From Syntrophobacterales bacterium (lineage in GTDB: Bacteria > Desulfobacterota > Desulfobaccia > Desulfobaccales > 0-14-0-80-60-11), in assembly GCA_023229795.1 (NCBI GenBank), contig JALNYP010000037.1, forward strand, positions 1-35,886: a stretch of 35,886 bases of DNA, given 5' to 3'. This document shows, piece after piece, positions 1-8,422 of this stretch (positions within the stretch are counted from its first letter, which is position 1; each line of letters begins with the position of its first letter). The translations under genes and the position numbers were made by a program. Under the pieces are notes generated by a model. It was not told where the DNA came from. It searched no databases and saw only the letters and a program-made list of their open reading frames with translations.

Positions 1-2
1 CT

Positions 3-65
3 ATCACCGCCATCATTGCAGCCCTGCATGCCAGCCCTGATTCCTTAATCAAATTAGCAGCATGA
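3..65 (+). CDS. possible 3' end of an upstream gene
   Basis: The first frame open from the window edge reads as a short Ala/Leu/Ile-rich tail (ITAIIAALHASPDSLIKLAA) and ends at TGA. It looks like the C-terminus of a protein that begins outside the window. It is too short to name, and it could be chance, since only about 20 codons are visible. Confidence 0.3.
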   Translation: MTAIIAALHASPDSLIKLAA

Positions 66-106
66 AAGATAAATCTTTGTCAAAAAACAAGAAATTCAAA
101 TTCAGT

Positions 107-129
107 AGCACAGGCGTCCCGCCTGTGCT
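107..129. repeat. palindromic element (REP-like)
   Basis: The nine bases AGCACAGGC are followed five bases later by their exact reverse complement, GCCTGTGCT. No run of T follows on either side, so it is not a clean terminator. Similar short GC-rich palindromes are often dispersed between genes, and I read it as such an element or as a weak bidirectional terminator. Confidence 0.5.
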
Positions 130-143
130 GTTCCGCCTCGCTT

Positions 144-249
144 CCAAGCTGAGCTTGGGAGTATCATGATTTACGCTAAGCTGAGCTTGGCAATCAATGG
201 CGTGCTTAAGTACAACTTGAGCCCGAGGTTTTTAGCTTTGGGCCCGAGG
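144..249. repeat. short direct repeats with a palindromic core
   Basis: AAGCTGAGCTTGG occurs at 146-158 and again at 178-190. In the first copy it sits in the palindrome CCAAGCT-G-AGCTTGG (144-158). A second pair, GCCCGAGG, occurs at 221-228 and 242-249. No gene is visible between 66 and 251 and the segment looks like degenerate intergenic repeat DNA. Confidence 0.5.
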
Positions 250-251
250 AT

Positions 252-1580
252 TTAAAACCGCCCACACGCCGCCATCCTCTTCTCCAACACCTCCTGCAGG
301 GTGGGTTCGCCGTAATCGGCATATTCATAGCGGACCCGGAGGGTGGGCTTATTGCAATTAAGCAGGCGGCAGAGGTGGATGGGGGTGGAAAAGAGCACCA
401 GGTCGGCGGGGGTGCGATTGATGGTGGCGGCTAGGTCGGCAATCTGGGCCTCGCTATAGCCCATGGCCGGCAGGACCTGGCCGATGTGGGGATACTGCGC
501 AAAGACTTCTTTTAACGTGCCCACCGCGAAGGGCCGGGGATCAACGATTTGGGCGGCGCCGAATTGTTCCGCGGCCAGGAAACCGGCCCCAGAAGCCATG
601 CCGCCATGGGTCAGGGTGGGGCCGTCTTCGACCACCAGCACGGTTTTCCCCTGAATCCGCTCCGGTTCGTTCACCATTACCGGCATGTTGGCCAGCAGGA
701 TATCCGCCCGGGGCGCGAATTGTTGAATATTCCGGCGCACCAGGTCGATATTGCCCGGGGTGGCGGAATCCACCTTGTTGATGATGGCGAGGTCGGCCAT
801 CAGCAGGTTGGTCTCCCCGGCGAAATAGAGTAACTCGTGACCCGGTCTCAAGGGGTCGAAGAGCACCACGTGGATATCGGGCTGAAAGAACGGGGTGTCG
901 TTGTTGCCGCCGTCCCAGACGATAACCTCGGCCTCCTCCTCGGCCCGGGACAGTATCTGCCGGTAATCGACGCCGGCATAGACGATGATGCCCTGGTCCA
1001 CCAGGGGCTCATATTCCTCCCGTTCTTCAATGGTCAACCGGTACCGGCTGAAATCTTCGACGGTGGCGAAGCGTTGCACCACCTGATGCCTGAGGTCGCC
1101 GTAGGGCATGGGATGGCGCACCACCACGGTTTTTTTGCCCAGGCCGCGCAAGATCTCGCAGATCTTCCGGGTGGCGGGGGATTTGCCGCAGCCGGTGCGG
1201 ACCGCGCACACCGCGATCACCGGCCTTGTGGAGTGGAGCATGGTCCGGGCCGCGCCGGGGATAAGAAAATCGGCCCCCCTAGCCATCACCCGCGAGGCCT
1301 TGTGCATCACTTCGACATGCGGGACGTCACTGTAGGAAAACACCACCAGGTCAACCCGCTGGTCCCGGATCAGCTTTTCCAGGTCCTCCTCCGGGTAAAA
1401 GGGGATGCCTTCGGGGTAAAGGGCACCGGCCAGCTCCGGGGGATAGATGCGGTCGTGCACCAGGGGAATTTGGGCCGCGGTAAAGGCCGTCACCCGGTAG
1501 TCGGGATTATCCTTGAAGTATAGATTAAAATTGTGAAAATCGCGGCCTGCCGCGCCCATGATGATGACGTTCTTTGGCAT
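252..1580 (-). CDS. predicted GTPase, cyclic 2,3-diphosphoglycerate synthetase-like
   Basis: The 442-residue protein resembles the predicted GTPases related to archaeal cyclic 2,3-diphosphoglycerate synthetase (COG2403-type). It starts MPKNVIIMGAAGRDFHNF, a Rossmann-like beta-Gly turn. A P-loop-like TGCGKS lies at residues 129-134, followed by a second nucleotide-domain half with NKVD near residue 268. The length fits the family at about 440-460. An ATG at 1580 is chosen because GGAGG lies 11 bases upstream and the family begins at this point; an open frame runs 10 codons further up without support. It is transcribed alone, divergently from the aldehyde dehydrogenase. Whether it makes the cyclic compound in a bacterium is unknown; the fold assignment is firmer than the reaction. 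Confidence 0.75.
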   Translation of the reverse strand: MPKNVIIMGAAGRDFHNFNLYFKDNPDYRVTAFTAAQIPLVHDRIYPPELAGALYPEGIPFYPEEDLEKLIRDQRVDLVVFSYSDVPHVEVMHKASRVMARGADFLIPGAARTMLHSTRPVIAVCAVRTGCGKSPATRKICEILRGLGKKTVVVRHPMPYGDLRHQVVQRFATVEDFSRYRLTIEEREEYEPLVDQGIIVYAGVDYRQILSRAEEEAEVIVWDGGNNDTPFFQPDIHVVLFDPLRPGHELLYFAGETNLLMADLAIINKVDSATPGNIDLVRRNIQQFAPRADILLANMPVMVNEPERIQGKTVLVVEDGPTLTHGGMASGAGFLAAEQFGAAQIVDPRPFAVGTLKEVFAQYPHIGQVLPAMGYSEAQIADLAATINRTPADLVLFSTPIHLCRLLNCNKPTLRVRYEYADYGEPTLQEVLEKRMAACGRF

Positions 1581-1735
1581 AACCTTCCTGACCTCCGTAA
1601 GCAATTGCAAACCGCGTTTCCGGTATTACCTTATGTCGGCAAGCTCCGGCATGCCCTCATAAGTTAAGCATTTTCAGAAGAGACGGCATCGGCCTGGCCG
1701 ATTATAATCGTCCCTCATTGAGAAAGGAAACCAAA

Positions 1736-3154
1736 ATGGTCAAAGGTTGTTTCATCAATAATACCTGGGTCGAAACCGGGGAGAAACTGGCGGTGCGTTC
1801 CCCGTGGTCCGGGGAGCCGGTAGGGGAGGCCTTCCTGGCCGGGGCCGGCGACTGGGAAGCGGCCATCGCTGCGGCCCAAAAGGCCGCCGGCGTCTTTAAG
1901 GCCCTCTCCAGCCAGGAACGCCAGGAAATACTGGAAAAGCTGGCGGCCGGGGTCAAAGCCCGGCAGGAAGAACTGGCCCAGACCATTGTGGCGGAGGGAG
2001 GCAAGCCCGTCTCCTACGCCCGGGGCGAGATGGCCCGGGGAGTGCTTACCCTGAGCCTGGCCGCGCAGGAGGCCATTAGAATCGGCGGGGAGGTTATGCC
2101 GCTGGATCTGGCCCCGCCCAGCCGGGGGCGCTGGGGCATAACCCGGCGTTTTCCTCTGGGGCCGGTTTTGGGCATCAGCCCCTTCAATTTCCCCTTCAAC
2201 CTGGTGGCCCACAAGGTAGGGCCGGCCCTGGCCGCAGGCAACCCCGTTATTATCAAGCCGCCCTCGGCTACGCCCCTGACGGCCCTTAAATTGGCGGAAA
2301 TCTATGAGCAGGCCGGCCTGCCGCCCGGGGGCCTGCAGGTTTTGCCCAGCTCCTCCCAGCTAACGGAAAAGTATGTGGCTGACGAGCGTCTCAAAGCGGT
2401 TTCTTTTACCGGCAGCGCCGCGGTGGGCTGGCGCCTCAAGAGCCTGGCGGGGAAGAAGAAGGTCATCCTGGAGTTGGGAGGTAACGCCGCCTGCATCGTG
2501 GATAGAGACGCGGACCTGGAGTCGGCCGCAGCCCGGATAGCCATCGGGGCCTTTGCCCACGCGGGCCAGGTCTGTATCTCAGTACAGCGCCTCCTGGTGC
2601 ACCAGGATATTTATGAGACCTTTAAAGAAATTTTCCTCAAAGCTATAAACTCGCGGGTGGCGGTGGGCGATCCCAGCCGGGAGGCCACCGTAGTGGGCCC
2701 GTTTATTGACGCCGGGGCCGCGGCCCGGGTCAGGCGGTGGGTGGATGAAGCCTTGAAAGGAGGGGCGCACCTTTTAGCCGGCGGCCCGGGGGAGGCCAAC
2801 CTGATGCCGCCCACGGTGTTGGAGAATGTGTCCCGGGACATGAAGGTCTGGAAGGACGAGGTTTTCGGGCCGGTGGCGGTGATGGCTCCCTTCGCCGATT
2901 TCACCCAGGCCCTGGCCCTGGCCAACGACTCGGTTTACGGGCTGCAGGCCGGCGTCTTCACCCGGAATCTGGCCCATACCTGGCAGGCCTTCGAGGCGCT
3001 TGAAGTAGGGGGGGTCATCATCAACGACGTGCCTTCCTTCCGGGTGGACAGTATGCCCTATGGCGGGGTCAAGGCCTCGGGCTTCGGCCGGGAAGGGCTG
3101 CGTTATGCCATAGAGGAACTGACAGAATTGCGCCTGCTGGCCTTGCGGGTGTGA
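1736..3154 (+). CDS. NAD(P)-dependent aldehyde dehydrogenase
   Basis: This cytoplasmic enzyme of 472 residues oxidises an aldehyde to an acid. All catalytic marks of the ALDH superfamily are visible: the transition-state Asn (N151 in GISPFNFPFN), the general base Glu (E246 in ELGGN) and the nucleophile Cys (C280 in GQVCIS). The glycine-rich FTGSAAVG turn for the cofactor lies between them. The ATG at 1736 has AAGGA seven bases upstream; a TTG 18 bases earlier is less likely. The subfamily looks closest to lactaldehyde, succinate-semialdehyde or non-phosphorylating glyceraldehyde-3-phosphate dehydrogenases, so the substrate stays open. It stands alone with the IS downstream. Confidence 0.85.
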   Translation: MVKGCFINNTWVETGEKLAVRSPWSGEPVGEAFLAGAGDWEAAIAAAQKAAGVFKALSSQERQEILEKLAAGVKARQEELAQTIVAEGGKPVSYARGEMARGVLTLSLAAQEAIRIGGEVMPLDLAPPSRGRWGITRRFPLGPVLGISPFNFPFNLVAHKVGPALAAGNPVIIKPPSATPLTALKLAEIYEQAGLPPGGLQVLPSSSQLTEKYVADERLKAVSFTGSAAVGWRLKSLAGKKKVILELGGNAACIVDRDADLESAAARIAIGAFAHAGQVCISVQRLLVHQDIYETFKEIFLKAINSRVAVGDPSREATVVGPFIDAGAAARVRRWVDEALKGGAHLLAGGPGEANLMPPTVLENVSRDMKVWKDEVFGPVAVMAPFADFTQALALANDSVYGLQAGVFTRNLAHTWQAFEALEVGGVIINDVPSFRVDSMPYGGVKASGFGREGLRYAIEELTELRLLALRV

Positions 3155-3194
3155 GAGTTTTCCGGATAGCGGGCGGTTCCCACCCAACGCCGTA

Positions 3195-3214
3195 TTGCCG
3201 TTAGTATCCGGCAA
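3195..3214 (+). terminator. weak hairpin after the aldehyde dehydrogenase
   Basis: TTGCCG and CGGCAA pair around an eight-base loop about 40 bases after the stop codon, followed by only a loose T-containing stretch. It may help end the dehydrogenase transcript but it is weak. Confidence 0.3.
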
Positions 3215-3225
3215 GCTTATTGCTA

Positions 3226-3288
3226 AGAGGGCAGGGTGAGGGGGTGTAAGCCGACGAAGCCACCCCTCACCCCCGCCCTCTCCCCTCT
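3226..3288. repeat. G/C-rich inverted repeat left of the IS
   Basis: A G-rich strand (AGAGGGCAGGGTGAGGGGG, from 3226) is followed by its approximate reverse complement, centred on CCCCTCACCCCCGCCCTC (3263-3280). The right part abuts the left IS end and is matched in inverted orientation just beyond the right IS end (4851-4880). I read it as one half of a palindromic intergenic element split by the IS. Confidence 0.55.
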
Positions 3289-3292
3289 CAGG

Positions 3293-4847
3293 CTTATCAT
3301 TACCCACAAGTCCGGGGGGAGGTTCGGCTGTTTAGGTTAACATATTATAATCACTTGATAAAATAATTCTAGACATCTATTTGATTTTGTTGTAAGATTT
3401 TATGTTAAAAATACTTGCAATATTAAATAGTTATCTAATTGAACCTGGATTGCGGCCAAGATTGGGCCCAACGCGAGTTGGGTGGAGCCTCTTTGGGAGA
3501 CCGGCGTTTATCCCAGCGCTTGGTGATTCTTGCCTCCCAATTGGCCGCCCATCCTTCAGCCTCTATCCCCCAAGCCTGCGGGCTTTGGGGGCAAAGCAAA
3601 GCCGCCTACCGCTTCTTCGATAACGATAAAGTAAACGAAAATGACCTCCTGGCGCCACACTACCAAAATACCAAAGAGAGATTAAAGGATCACCCCGTGG
3701 TTCTGGCCGTGCAAGACACCACCCAGATCGATTTCACCTCCCACCCCGGGACCACCGGCCTGGGCATTCTGAGTGACCCGGAACATCGGGGTCTGTTTTA
3801 TCATCCGACGCTGTTGGTCTCGCCGGAGAAAACGCCACTGGGCCTCGCCCACCATTTGGTCTGGGAACGACCCCAAAAAGATTTTGGCAAACGCCATACC
3901 CGCCGCAGCCGGCCCATCGCCGCCAAGGAAAGCCAAAAATGGTTGACCGGCCTGGAGGCCATGGCGCAGCTCCAGGTGAAACTTCCTCAGGTACGCCTGG
4001 TCAGTGTGGCCGACCGCGAGGCCGACGTCTTCGATTTCTTCACCAAGGCTCAAGAACTGAACTTGCATCTATTAGTCCGGGCGGCCTGGAACCGTAGCGT
4101 GACACACCCGGAAAAATATCTGTGGGACCAATTGGAGAACGTGGACCCCGCAGAACATTTGACCATCGAGGTGCCCAGGCGGCCGGGTAAGGCGGCGCGC
4201 CAGGCCACGTTGGCAGTGCGTTTCAGCCCGGTATCTTTGCTGCCTCCCAAATATCGCCGTGGTGATCCCACCTTGCCTGCCGTATCCATGTGGGCGGTCT
4301 ATGCCAAAGAAGAAGACCCACCCCCGGGAGAGGCCGCCATTTCTTGGTTCCTGCTGACCAGCATCCCTGTCACCTCCGTGGCCGAGGCCCTGGAAAAGCT
4401 CCACTGGTACACCTGCCGCTGGCAAATTGAATTGTTTTTCAAAATTCTCAAAAGCGGCTGTCGCATTGAGCAACTCCAATTGGAGACCGCGGCCCGCCTG
4501 CGGCGTTGTCTGGCGTTGTATGCCGTGGTGGCTTGGCGCATTTTGTACCTGACCATGGAGTCCCGGCGGGTGCCCCATCTGTCCTGCGAGGCGCTGCTGG
4601 CCCCGGAGGAATGGCAAGCGCTGTGCTGCTTTACCCGGCGCACCTCCAAACCCCCGGGAAAGCCTCCGACGCTCCAGGAAGCCACCAAAATGATTGGGCA
4701 ACTGGGCGGTTTCCTGGGGCGTACCCGGGATGGTTTCCCCGGCCCTGCCACCCTTTGGCAGGGGATGCAACGTCTGGCAGATATCGTCATCGCTTGGCGC
4801 CTCGGTCATTCACCTTGAACTCCTCAACACTTGTGGGTAATGATAAG
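3293..4847 (+). mobile_element. IS4-family (IS50/Tn5-like) insertion sequence
   Basis: The element is 1555 bases with one transposase gene. The ends are a perfect 19-bp inverted repeat: CTTATCATTACCCACAAGT at 3293-3311 and its complement at 4829-4847. The end shares its length and the final CACAAGT with the 19-bp Tn5 outer end, and the transposase is of the same type. No 9-bp target duplication is seen: the nine bases outside the left end (CCTCTCAGG) do not match those outside the right (GCTTCGGGG). The true outer boundary could therefore differ by a few bases, or a flank has changed. Confidence 0.85.
3439..4818 (+). CDS. IS4-family DDE transposase (Tn5-like)
   Basis: The 459-residue enzyme cuts and rejoins the IS ends. 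The Tn5-type N-terminal DNA-binding segment (DWAQRELGGASLGDRRLSQR) is present. The catalytic acids are visible as D93 (QDTTQ), D192 (VADREAD) and E331. The family YREK signature has exact spacing: Y324, R327, E331, K338. The reading frame appears intact. The only possible start is TTG at 3439, which directly follows an in-frame TAA and has no ribosome-binding site in the AT-rich leader, so expression is probably low. A short frame starting with ATG at 3402 overlaps out of frame and is not considered a gene. Confidence 0.9.
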   Translation: MNLDCGQDWAQRELGGASLGDRRLSQRLVILASQLAAHPSASIPQACGLWGQSKAAYRFFDNDKVNENDLLAPHYQNTKERLKDHPVVLAVQDTTQIDFTSHPGTTGLGILSDPEHRGLFYHPTLLVSPEKTPLGLAHHLVWERPQKDFGKRHTRRSRPIAAKESQKWLTGLEAMAQLQVKLPQVRLVSVADREADVFDFFTKAQELNLHLLVRAAWNRSVTHPEKYLWDQLENVDPAEHLTIEVPRRPGKAARQATLAVRFSPVSLLPPKYRRGDPTLPAVSMWAVYAKEEDPPPGEAAISWFLLTSIPVTSVAEALEKLHWYTCRWQIELFFKILKSGCRIEQLQLETAARLRRCLALYAVVAWRILYLTMESRRVPHLSCEALLAPEEWQALCCFTRRTSKPPGKPPTLQEATKMIGQLGGFLGRTRDGFPGPATLWQGMQRLADIVIAWRLGHSP

Positions 4848-4850
4848 GCT

Positions 4851-4880
4851 TCGGGGGGGAGAGGGTTGGGGTGAGGGGGG
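4851..4880. repeat. G-rich repeat right of the IS
   Basis: A G-rich block with core GAGAGGGTTGGGGTGAGG lies just outside the right IS end. Its reverse complement matches the C-rich block left of the IS (3261-3288) with a few differences. The two blocks are placed as the two arms of one palindrome. Confidence 0.5.
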
Positions 4881-5009
4881 CGCTTTTTTGAACTTACCTA
4901 TATATAAAATCTTGGCCTGGAGCTTAAATTGCCCCTCCCCGCTCTAACATTTTGCCACTCTCCATGGTCTTATAGGAAACAGCGCAATCCCCCTTCAGGA
5001 GGATAATCC

Positions 5010-5489
5010 ATGGAGCGAGGCGGAATAATGATCAAGAAACTCATCCTGATAGTGTGCGTAGTGGGCCTCCTGGCCCTACTGCTGGCCCCTCAGGACTATG
5101 CCCAACAGCAAGTGCCCCCGGCGGCCCCGGAGAAAGCGGCCCGGCTTTACAACCCCCAGGCCGTGGAAACCCTGGTGGGCACCGTGTCGGCCGTAAATCG
5201 CGTCACCCCCAAAAGGCCCGGCCGGCCCGCGCGGGTCATGATGCTCCTGAACACCGGCCAGGGCACCGTTAAAGTCCATCTGGGTCCCGCTGACTATCTC
5301 GACCGCCAGGCCCTCAAGCTGGCTGCCGGCGACCGGGTGGAGGTCAGGGGCGTGCGGCTGACCCGCCCCCGGGTGACTCTGTTCATGGCCGGCTCGGTGA
5401 CCAAGGACGGCCAGGTCTTGCAGCTCAGAGATGAGGCCACCGGCCGGCCCCTGTGGGCCGCGGCCAGGCCGGGTTACCGCGCCATGTAG
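5010..5489 (+). CDS. small exported protein, possible OB-fold
   Basis: A 159-residue protein with AGGAGG seven bases before ATG at 5010. An in-frame ATG at residue 7 gives a more typical signal peptide (MIKKLILIVCVVGLLALLLA), with cleavage likely after DYAQ. The mature part has repeated short beta-strand patterns (TLVGTVSAVN, RVMMLLNTGQGTVKVHLG, DRVEVRGVRL) and an LRDEATGRPLW ending, typical of small periplasmic OB-like proteins that Desulfobacterota encode in several copies. The function is unknown. A strong hairpin follows, so it probably forms its own transcript. Confidence 0.65.
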   Translation: MERGGIMIKKLILIVCVVGLLALLLAPQDYAQQQVPPAAPEKAARLYNPQAVETLVGTVSAVNRVTPKRPGRPARVMMLLNTGQGTVKVHLGPADYLDRQALKLAAGDRVEVRGVRLTRPRVTLFMAGSVTKDGQVLQLRDEATGRPLWAAARPGYRAM

Positions 5490-5514
5490 CCATTTGCTCG
5501 ACACCCTTAGAAGA

Positions 5515-5541
5515 CCGGGGCAGGCCGGGGCCTGCCCCGTC
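5515..5541 (+). terminator. strong GC hairpin, likely terminator
   Basis: CGGGGCAGGCC (5516-5526) pairs with GGCCTGCCCCG (5529-5539) around two bases, 11 perfect pairs, 26 bases after the stop of the preceding gene. The following bases are TCTGTCGTC, only partly T-rich, so termination may be incomplete. Confidence 0.55.
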
Positions 5542-5579
5542 TGTCGTCCGCGGCGAGAGGAACCTGGCCCGGGAGATCT

Positions 5580-5996
5580 ATGAAAACCTATAGTTTATTG
5601 CGCTCGAGCTCAATTTTTATCTATTGCCTGCTGGTATTTTTGGTGCTCTTCGGCGGCGTTATGCTTTATCAGGGCTACGCCAGGGCCGGGATGCCCCCCG
5701 CCGTGGCCCTCCTGGTTTTCGCGGTCCTGGTTTGGATCGCCTATTTTTATCTGAAAATCCCGACCTCTATTACCTTGAGGGATGACCGAGTCCTGGAGTT
5801 TAAGAGCCCCATCAATACCACCCCGGTCCCGGTGGCTGACCTCATCTCTATCAAGGCGGTCCCCCTGAAATGGGGTTTCATCAAGATTACCTATACGGGC
5901 GGGGCCGTCCGGCTGCTTTGCCAGATAACCGGCCTCTACGAACTCCTCAGCACCATCAAGGCCGAAAACCCCCGAGTAGAAATCACCGGCTGCTGA
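5580..5996 (+). CDS. membrane protein with a PH-like C-terminal domain
   Basis: 138 residues with two transmembrane helices near the N-terminus (about residues 12-32 and 39-58), followed by a soluble beta-rich stretch (ITLRDDRVLEFKSP, VADLISIKAV, GFIKITYTGGAVRLL) ending in an amphipathic helix (LYELLSTIKAENP). This order matches bacterial PH-like membrane proteins of unknown role. ATG at 5580 follows a GGGAG six bases away. The nearest gene upstream is separated by a hairpin. Confidence 0.6.
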   Translation: MKTYSLLRSSSIFIYCLLVFLVLFGGVMLYQGYARAGMPPAVALLVFAVLVWIAYFYLKIPTSITLRDDRVLEFKSPINTTPVPVADLISIKAVPLKWGFIKITYTGGAVRLLCQITGLYELLSTIKAENPRVEITGC

Positions 5997-6310
5997 ATTG
6001 GGGCAGCAGCTGTCAGCAGAGCCTAGCCCTCCTCATATTTCCGTTTCCAGTAAGGCCTCCCGCAGGTGGTTGAAAGCCGGTCAGGCTTGAAGTTGTTTTC
6101 TAAGCGCCACGCCACTTTTCCGGACTGGTCTGCCCGCCCGCAGGACAATTTTAGTGACTAGATAAAAATTGACCAACTTTGGGAGATATGCGAAACTCAA
6201 AGGGTTTCGGGGTCCCGGCGGGCCGTGGCGCCCTGACCGCTTCTTGCGAGGTTGACCCTGAAGATGAGTATTTCCGTTTTGGCGAAATCCACGTACATGA
6301 AAGGTGAAGC
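5997..6310. other. intergenic stretch upstream of sucD
   Basis: The 314 bases hold no convincing gene. A GCTGTCAGC heptad-like motif lies near 6009. An AT-rich segment with TTGACC at 6169 could be a promoter, but no good -10 box follows at the right distance. A 16-codon frame (ATG at 6264) ends in an ATGA overlap with the sucD start; it has no ribosome-binding site of note. No remnant of sucC is recognisable. Confidence 0.5.
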
Positions 6311-7189
<879 letters not shown>

Positions 7190-7192
7190 CCG

Positions 7193-7753
7193 ATGAAGAT
7201 TCTGCTCCACATCTGCTGTGCCCCCTGCGCCGTCTATCCGGCGGGCGCCCTGGCCGCCCTGGGGCACCGGGTGCGGGGCTTTTTCTTCAACCCCAATATT
7301 CATCCGTACCAGGAGTTTTCCCGCCGCATCGCTACCCTGGAGAGCTTTGCGGCGCAGACCGGGCTGCCCGTTATCTGGGACCGGAGCTATCAACTGGAAG
7401 AGTTTCTCCGCAACATCGCCTTCCGCGAACAGGAACGCTGCCGTTTCTGTTATTACCTCCGCCTCAAGGCCACGGCCCGGGTGGCCCGGGGCGGGAAGTT
7501 CGACGCCTTCACCTCCACCCTCCTCTTTAGCAAATTTCAGAACCATGAATTGATCCGGGAATTGGCCCAGCAGGTGGTGCAAGAGGTGGGGGTGCCGTTC
7601 TATTACGTCGACTTCCGCCAGGGGTGGGCCGAAGGCAGGGCCAAATCCCAAAAGATGGGCCTCTACAAGCAGCAGTACTGCGGCTGCATCTTCAGTGAAC
7701 GGGATCGTTTCTTCCCCAAGTCCGGCCGGGTTGAGGGGCCGGTCAAAGACTGA
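7193..7753 (+). CDS. queH: epoxyqueuosine reductase QueH
   Basis: QueH (DUF208, 186 residues) performs the last step of queuosine synthesis in tRNA, reducing epoxyqueuosine without cobalamin. The metal and cluster cysteines are visible: CC at 8-9 and C12 (HICCAPC), C83 and C86 (CRFC), C163 and C165 (YCGC). The length and motif order match the family. It starts 3 bases after sucD and has no strong ribosome-binding site, so translation is probably coupled to sucD. Confidence 0.9.
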   Translation: MKILLHICCAPCAVYPAGALAALGHRVRGFFFNPNIHPYQEFSRRIATLESFAAQTGLPVIWDRSYQLEEFLRNIAFREQERCRFCYYLRLKATARVARGGKFDAFTSTLLFSKFQNHELIRELAQQVVQEVGVPFYYVDFRQGWAEGRAKSQKMGLYKQQYCGCIFSERDRFFPKSGRVEGPVKD

Positions 7754-7835
7754 AGCCGCGTAGGGAGGAACAGCTCCGGGAATCCTGAGGCCCGCCACGC
7801 CATTCCGGCCTGGCGCCTGGACCGGAAAGGGGGAG

Positions 7836-7865
7836 GCCGGGAAAATCCTTAAGGATTCTTCCGGC
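7836..7865. promoter_or_regulatory. imperfect palindrome before the RsbW-like gene
   Basis: Thirteen bases (GCCGGGAAAATCC) are mirrored after TTAA by GGATTCTTCCGGC with two mismatches. It lies 19 bases upstream of the next ATG. It might terminate the sucD-queH transcript or act as an operator; no T run follows (TTGATTCG), so neither reading is firm. Confidence 0.4.
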
Positions 7866-7884
7866 TTGATTCGATAAAGCAATT

Positions 7885-8280
7885 ATGATGAATGCTCGTC
7901 TGATCCTGAGCAACCGCCAGGAAAATCTGAAGCTGTTAATGGACTATGTCCGCAAGTGGGCCGGGGATCGGAGCTTGCCTTTCAACCGCCGGCGGAGCCT
8001 GGAGAAGGCCGCCGAGGAAATCTTTCTCCACGTGGTGACCCATGCCTATCGGCCCGGACAGCCCGGCTCCATCGCCCTGACGCTGGAGGAAAAGGGGCCC
8101 CGATTGCGTCTGACCTTCGAAGACGACGCCTCCCCGCCTAATCCCGCCAGTTTCAACAACCCGGCGGCGAACCCGGGAACTGGCGGCTCCCTCTACAACA
8201 AACTCCAACAACTGGCTGAGAGTCTCGTCTATTACCGCACCGCGGACCGCAAAAACCGCCTGGTGGTTTTTCTGGCTTAG
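7885..8280 (+). CDS. RsbW-like anti-sigma/HATPase domain protein, degenerate
   Basis: The 131 residues follow the plan of the serine kinase/anti-sigma ATPases (HATPase_c_2). The helix AAEEIFLHVVTHAY stands where the N-box lies, then comes FEDDASPPNP (G1 region) and GTGGSLYNKLQQLAESLVYY (G2 region), ending with RLVVFLA. The metal-binding Asn of the N-box (E-x3-N) is His49 here, and the DDG of the G1 box is DDA. ATP binding or kinase activity may therefore be weak or lost. The ATG at 7885 (or 7888) lacks a clear ribosome-binding site. No anti-anti-sigma (STAS) partner is in the window. Confidence 0.7.
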   Translation: MMNARLILSNRQENLKLLMDYVRKWAGDRSLPFNRRRSLEKAAEEIFLHVVTHAYRPGQPGSIALTLEEKGPRLRLTFEDDASPPNPASFNNPAANPGTGGSLYNKLQQLAESLVYYRTADRKNRLVVFLA

Positions 8281-8315
8281 GGCCGAACTACCTCTTCTCA
8301 TTCATTGCCACAACT

Positions 8316-8375
8316 TCTCGATAGACCATCGAGTTAGGGAGGGCCGCACGGGCCAAGGTGCGTACGGGTCCGTAC
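8316..8375. ncRNA. structured intergenic segment, unknown
   Basis: Three potential stems follow each other: CTCGAT/ATCGAG around 8318-8333, GGGCC-GCAC with GTGC (8341-8361), and GTACGG-GT-CCGTAC (8362-8375). The tail GTGCGTACGGGTCC loosely recalls the 3' strand of a group II intron domain V, but the AGC triad is not present. It could be the worn 3' end of such an intron, a small RNA or a repeat. Confidence 0.2.
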
Positions 8376-8422
8376 ACGGCGGTTCGGTGGGTTGATGTCC
8401 TTGGGTAGCAGGCCGACGAAGC

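Noticed and set aside
837..1523. Open frame of 228 codons on the plus strand opposite the GTPase-like gene
   Set aside because: Antisense shadow; composition and lack of a ribosome-binding site argue against it.
3284..4856. Target-site duplication of the IS
   Set aside because: The nine bases on either side of the 19-bp ends do not match, and shifting the borders by a few bases does not give a convincing match.
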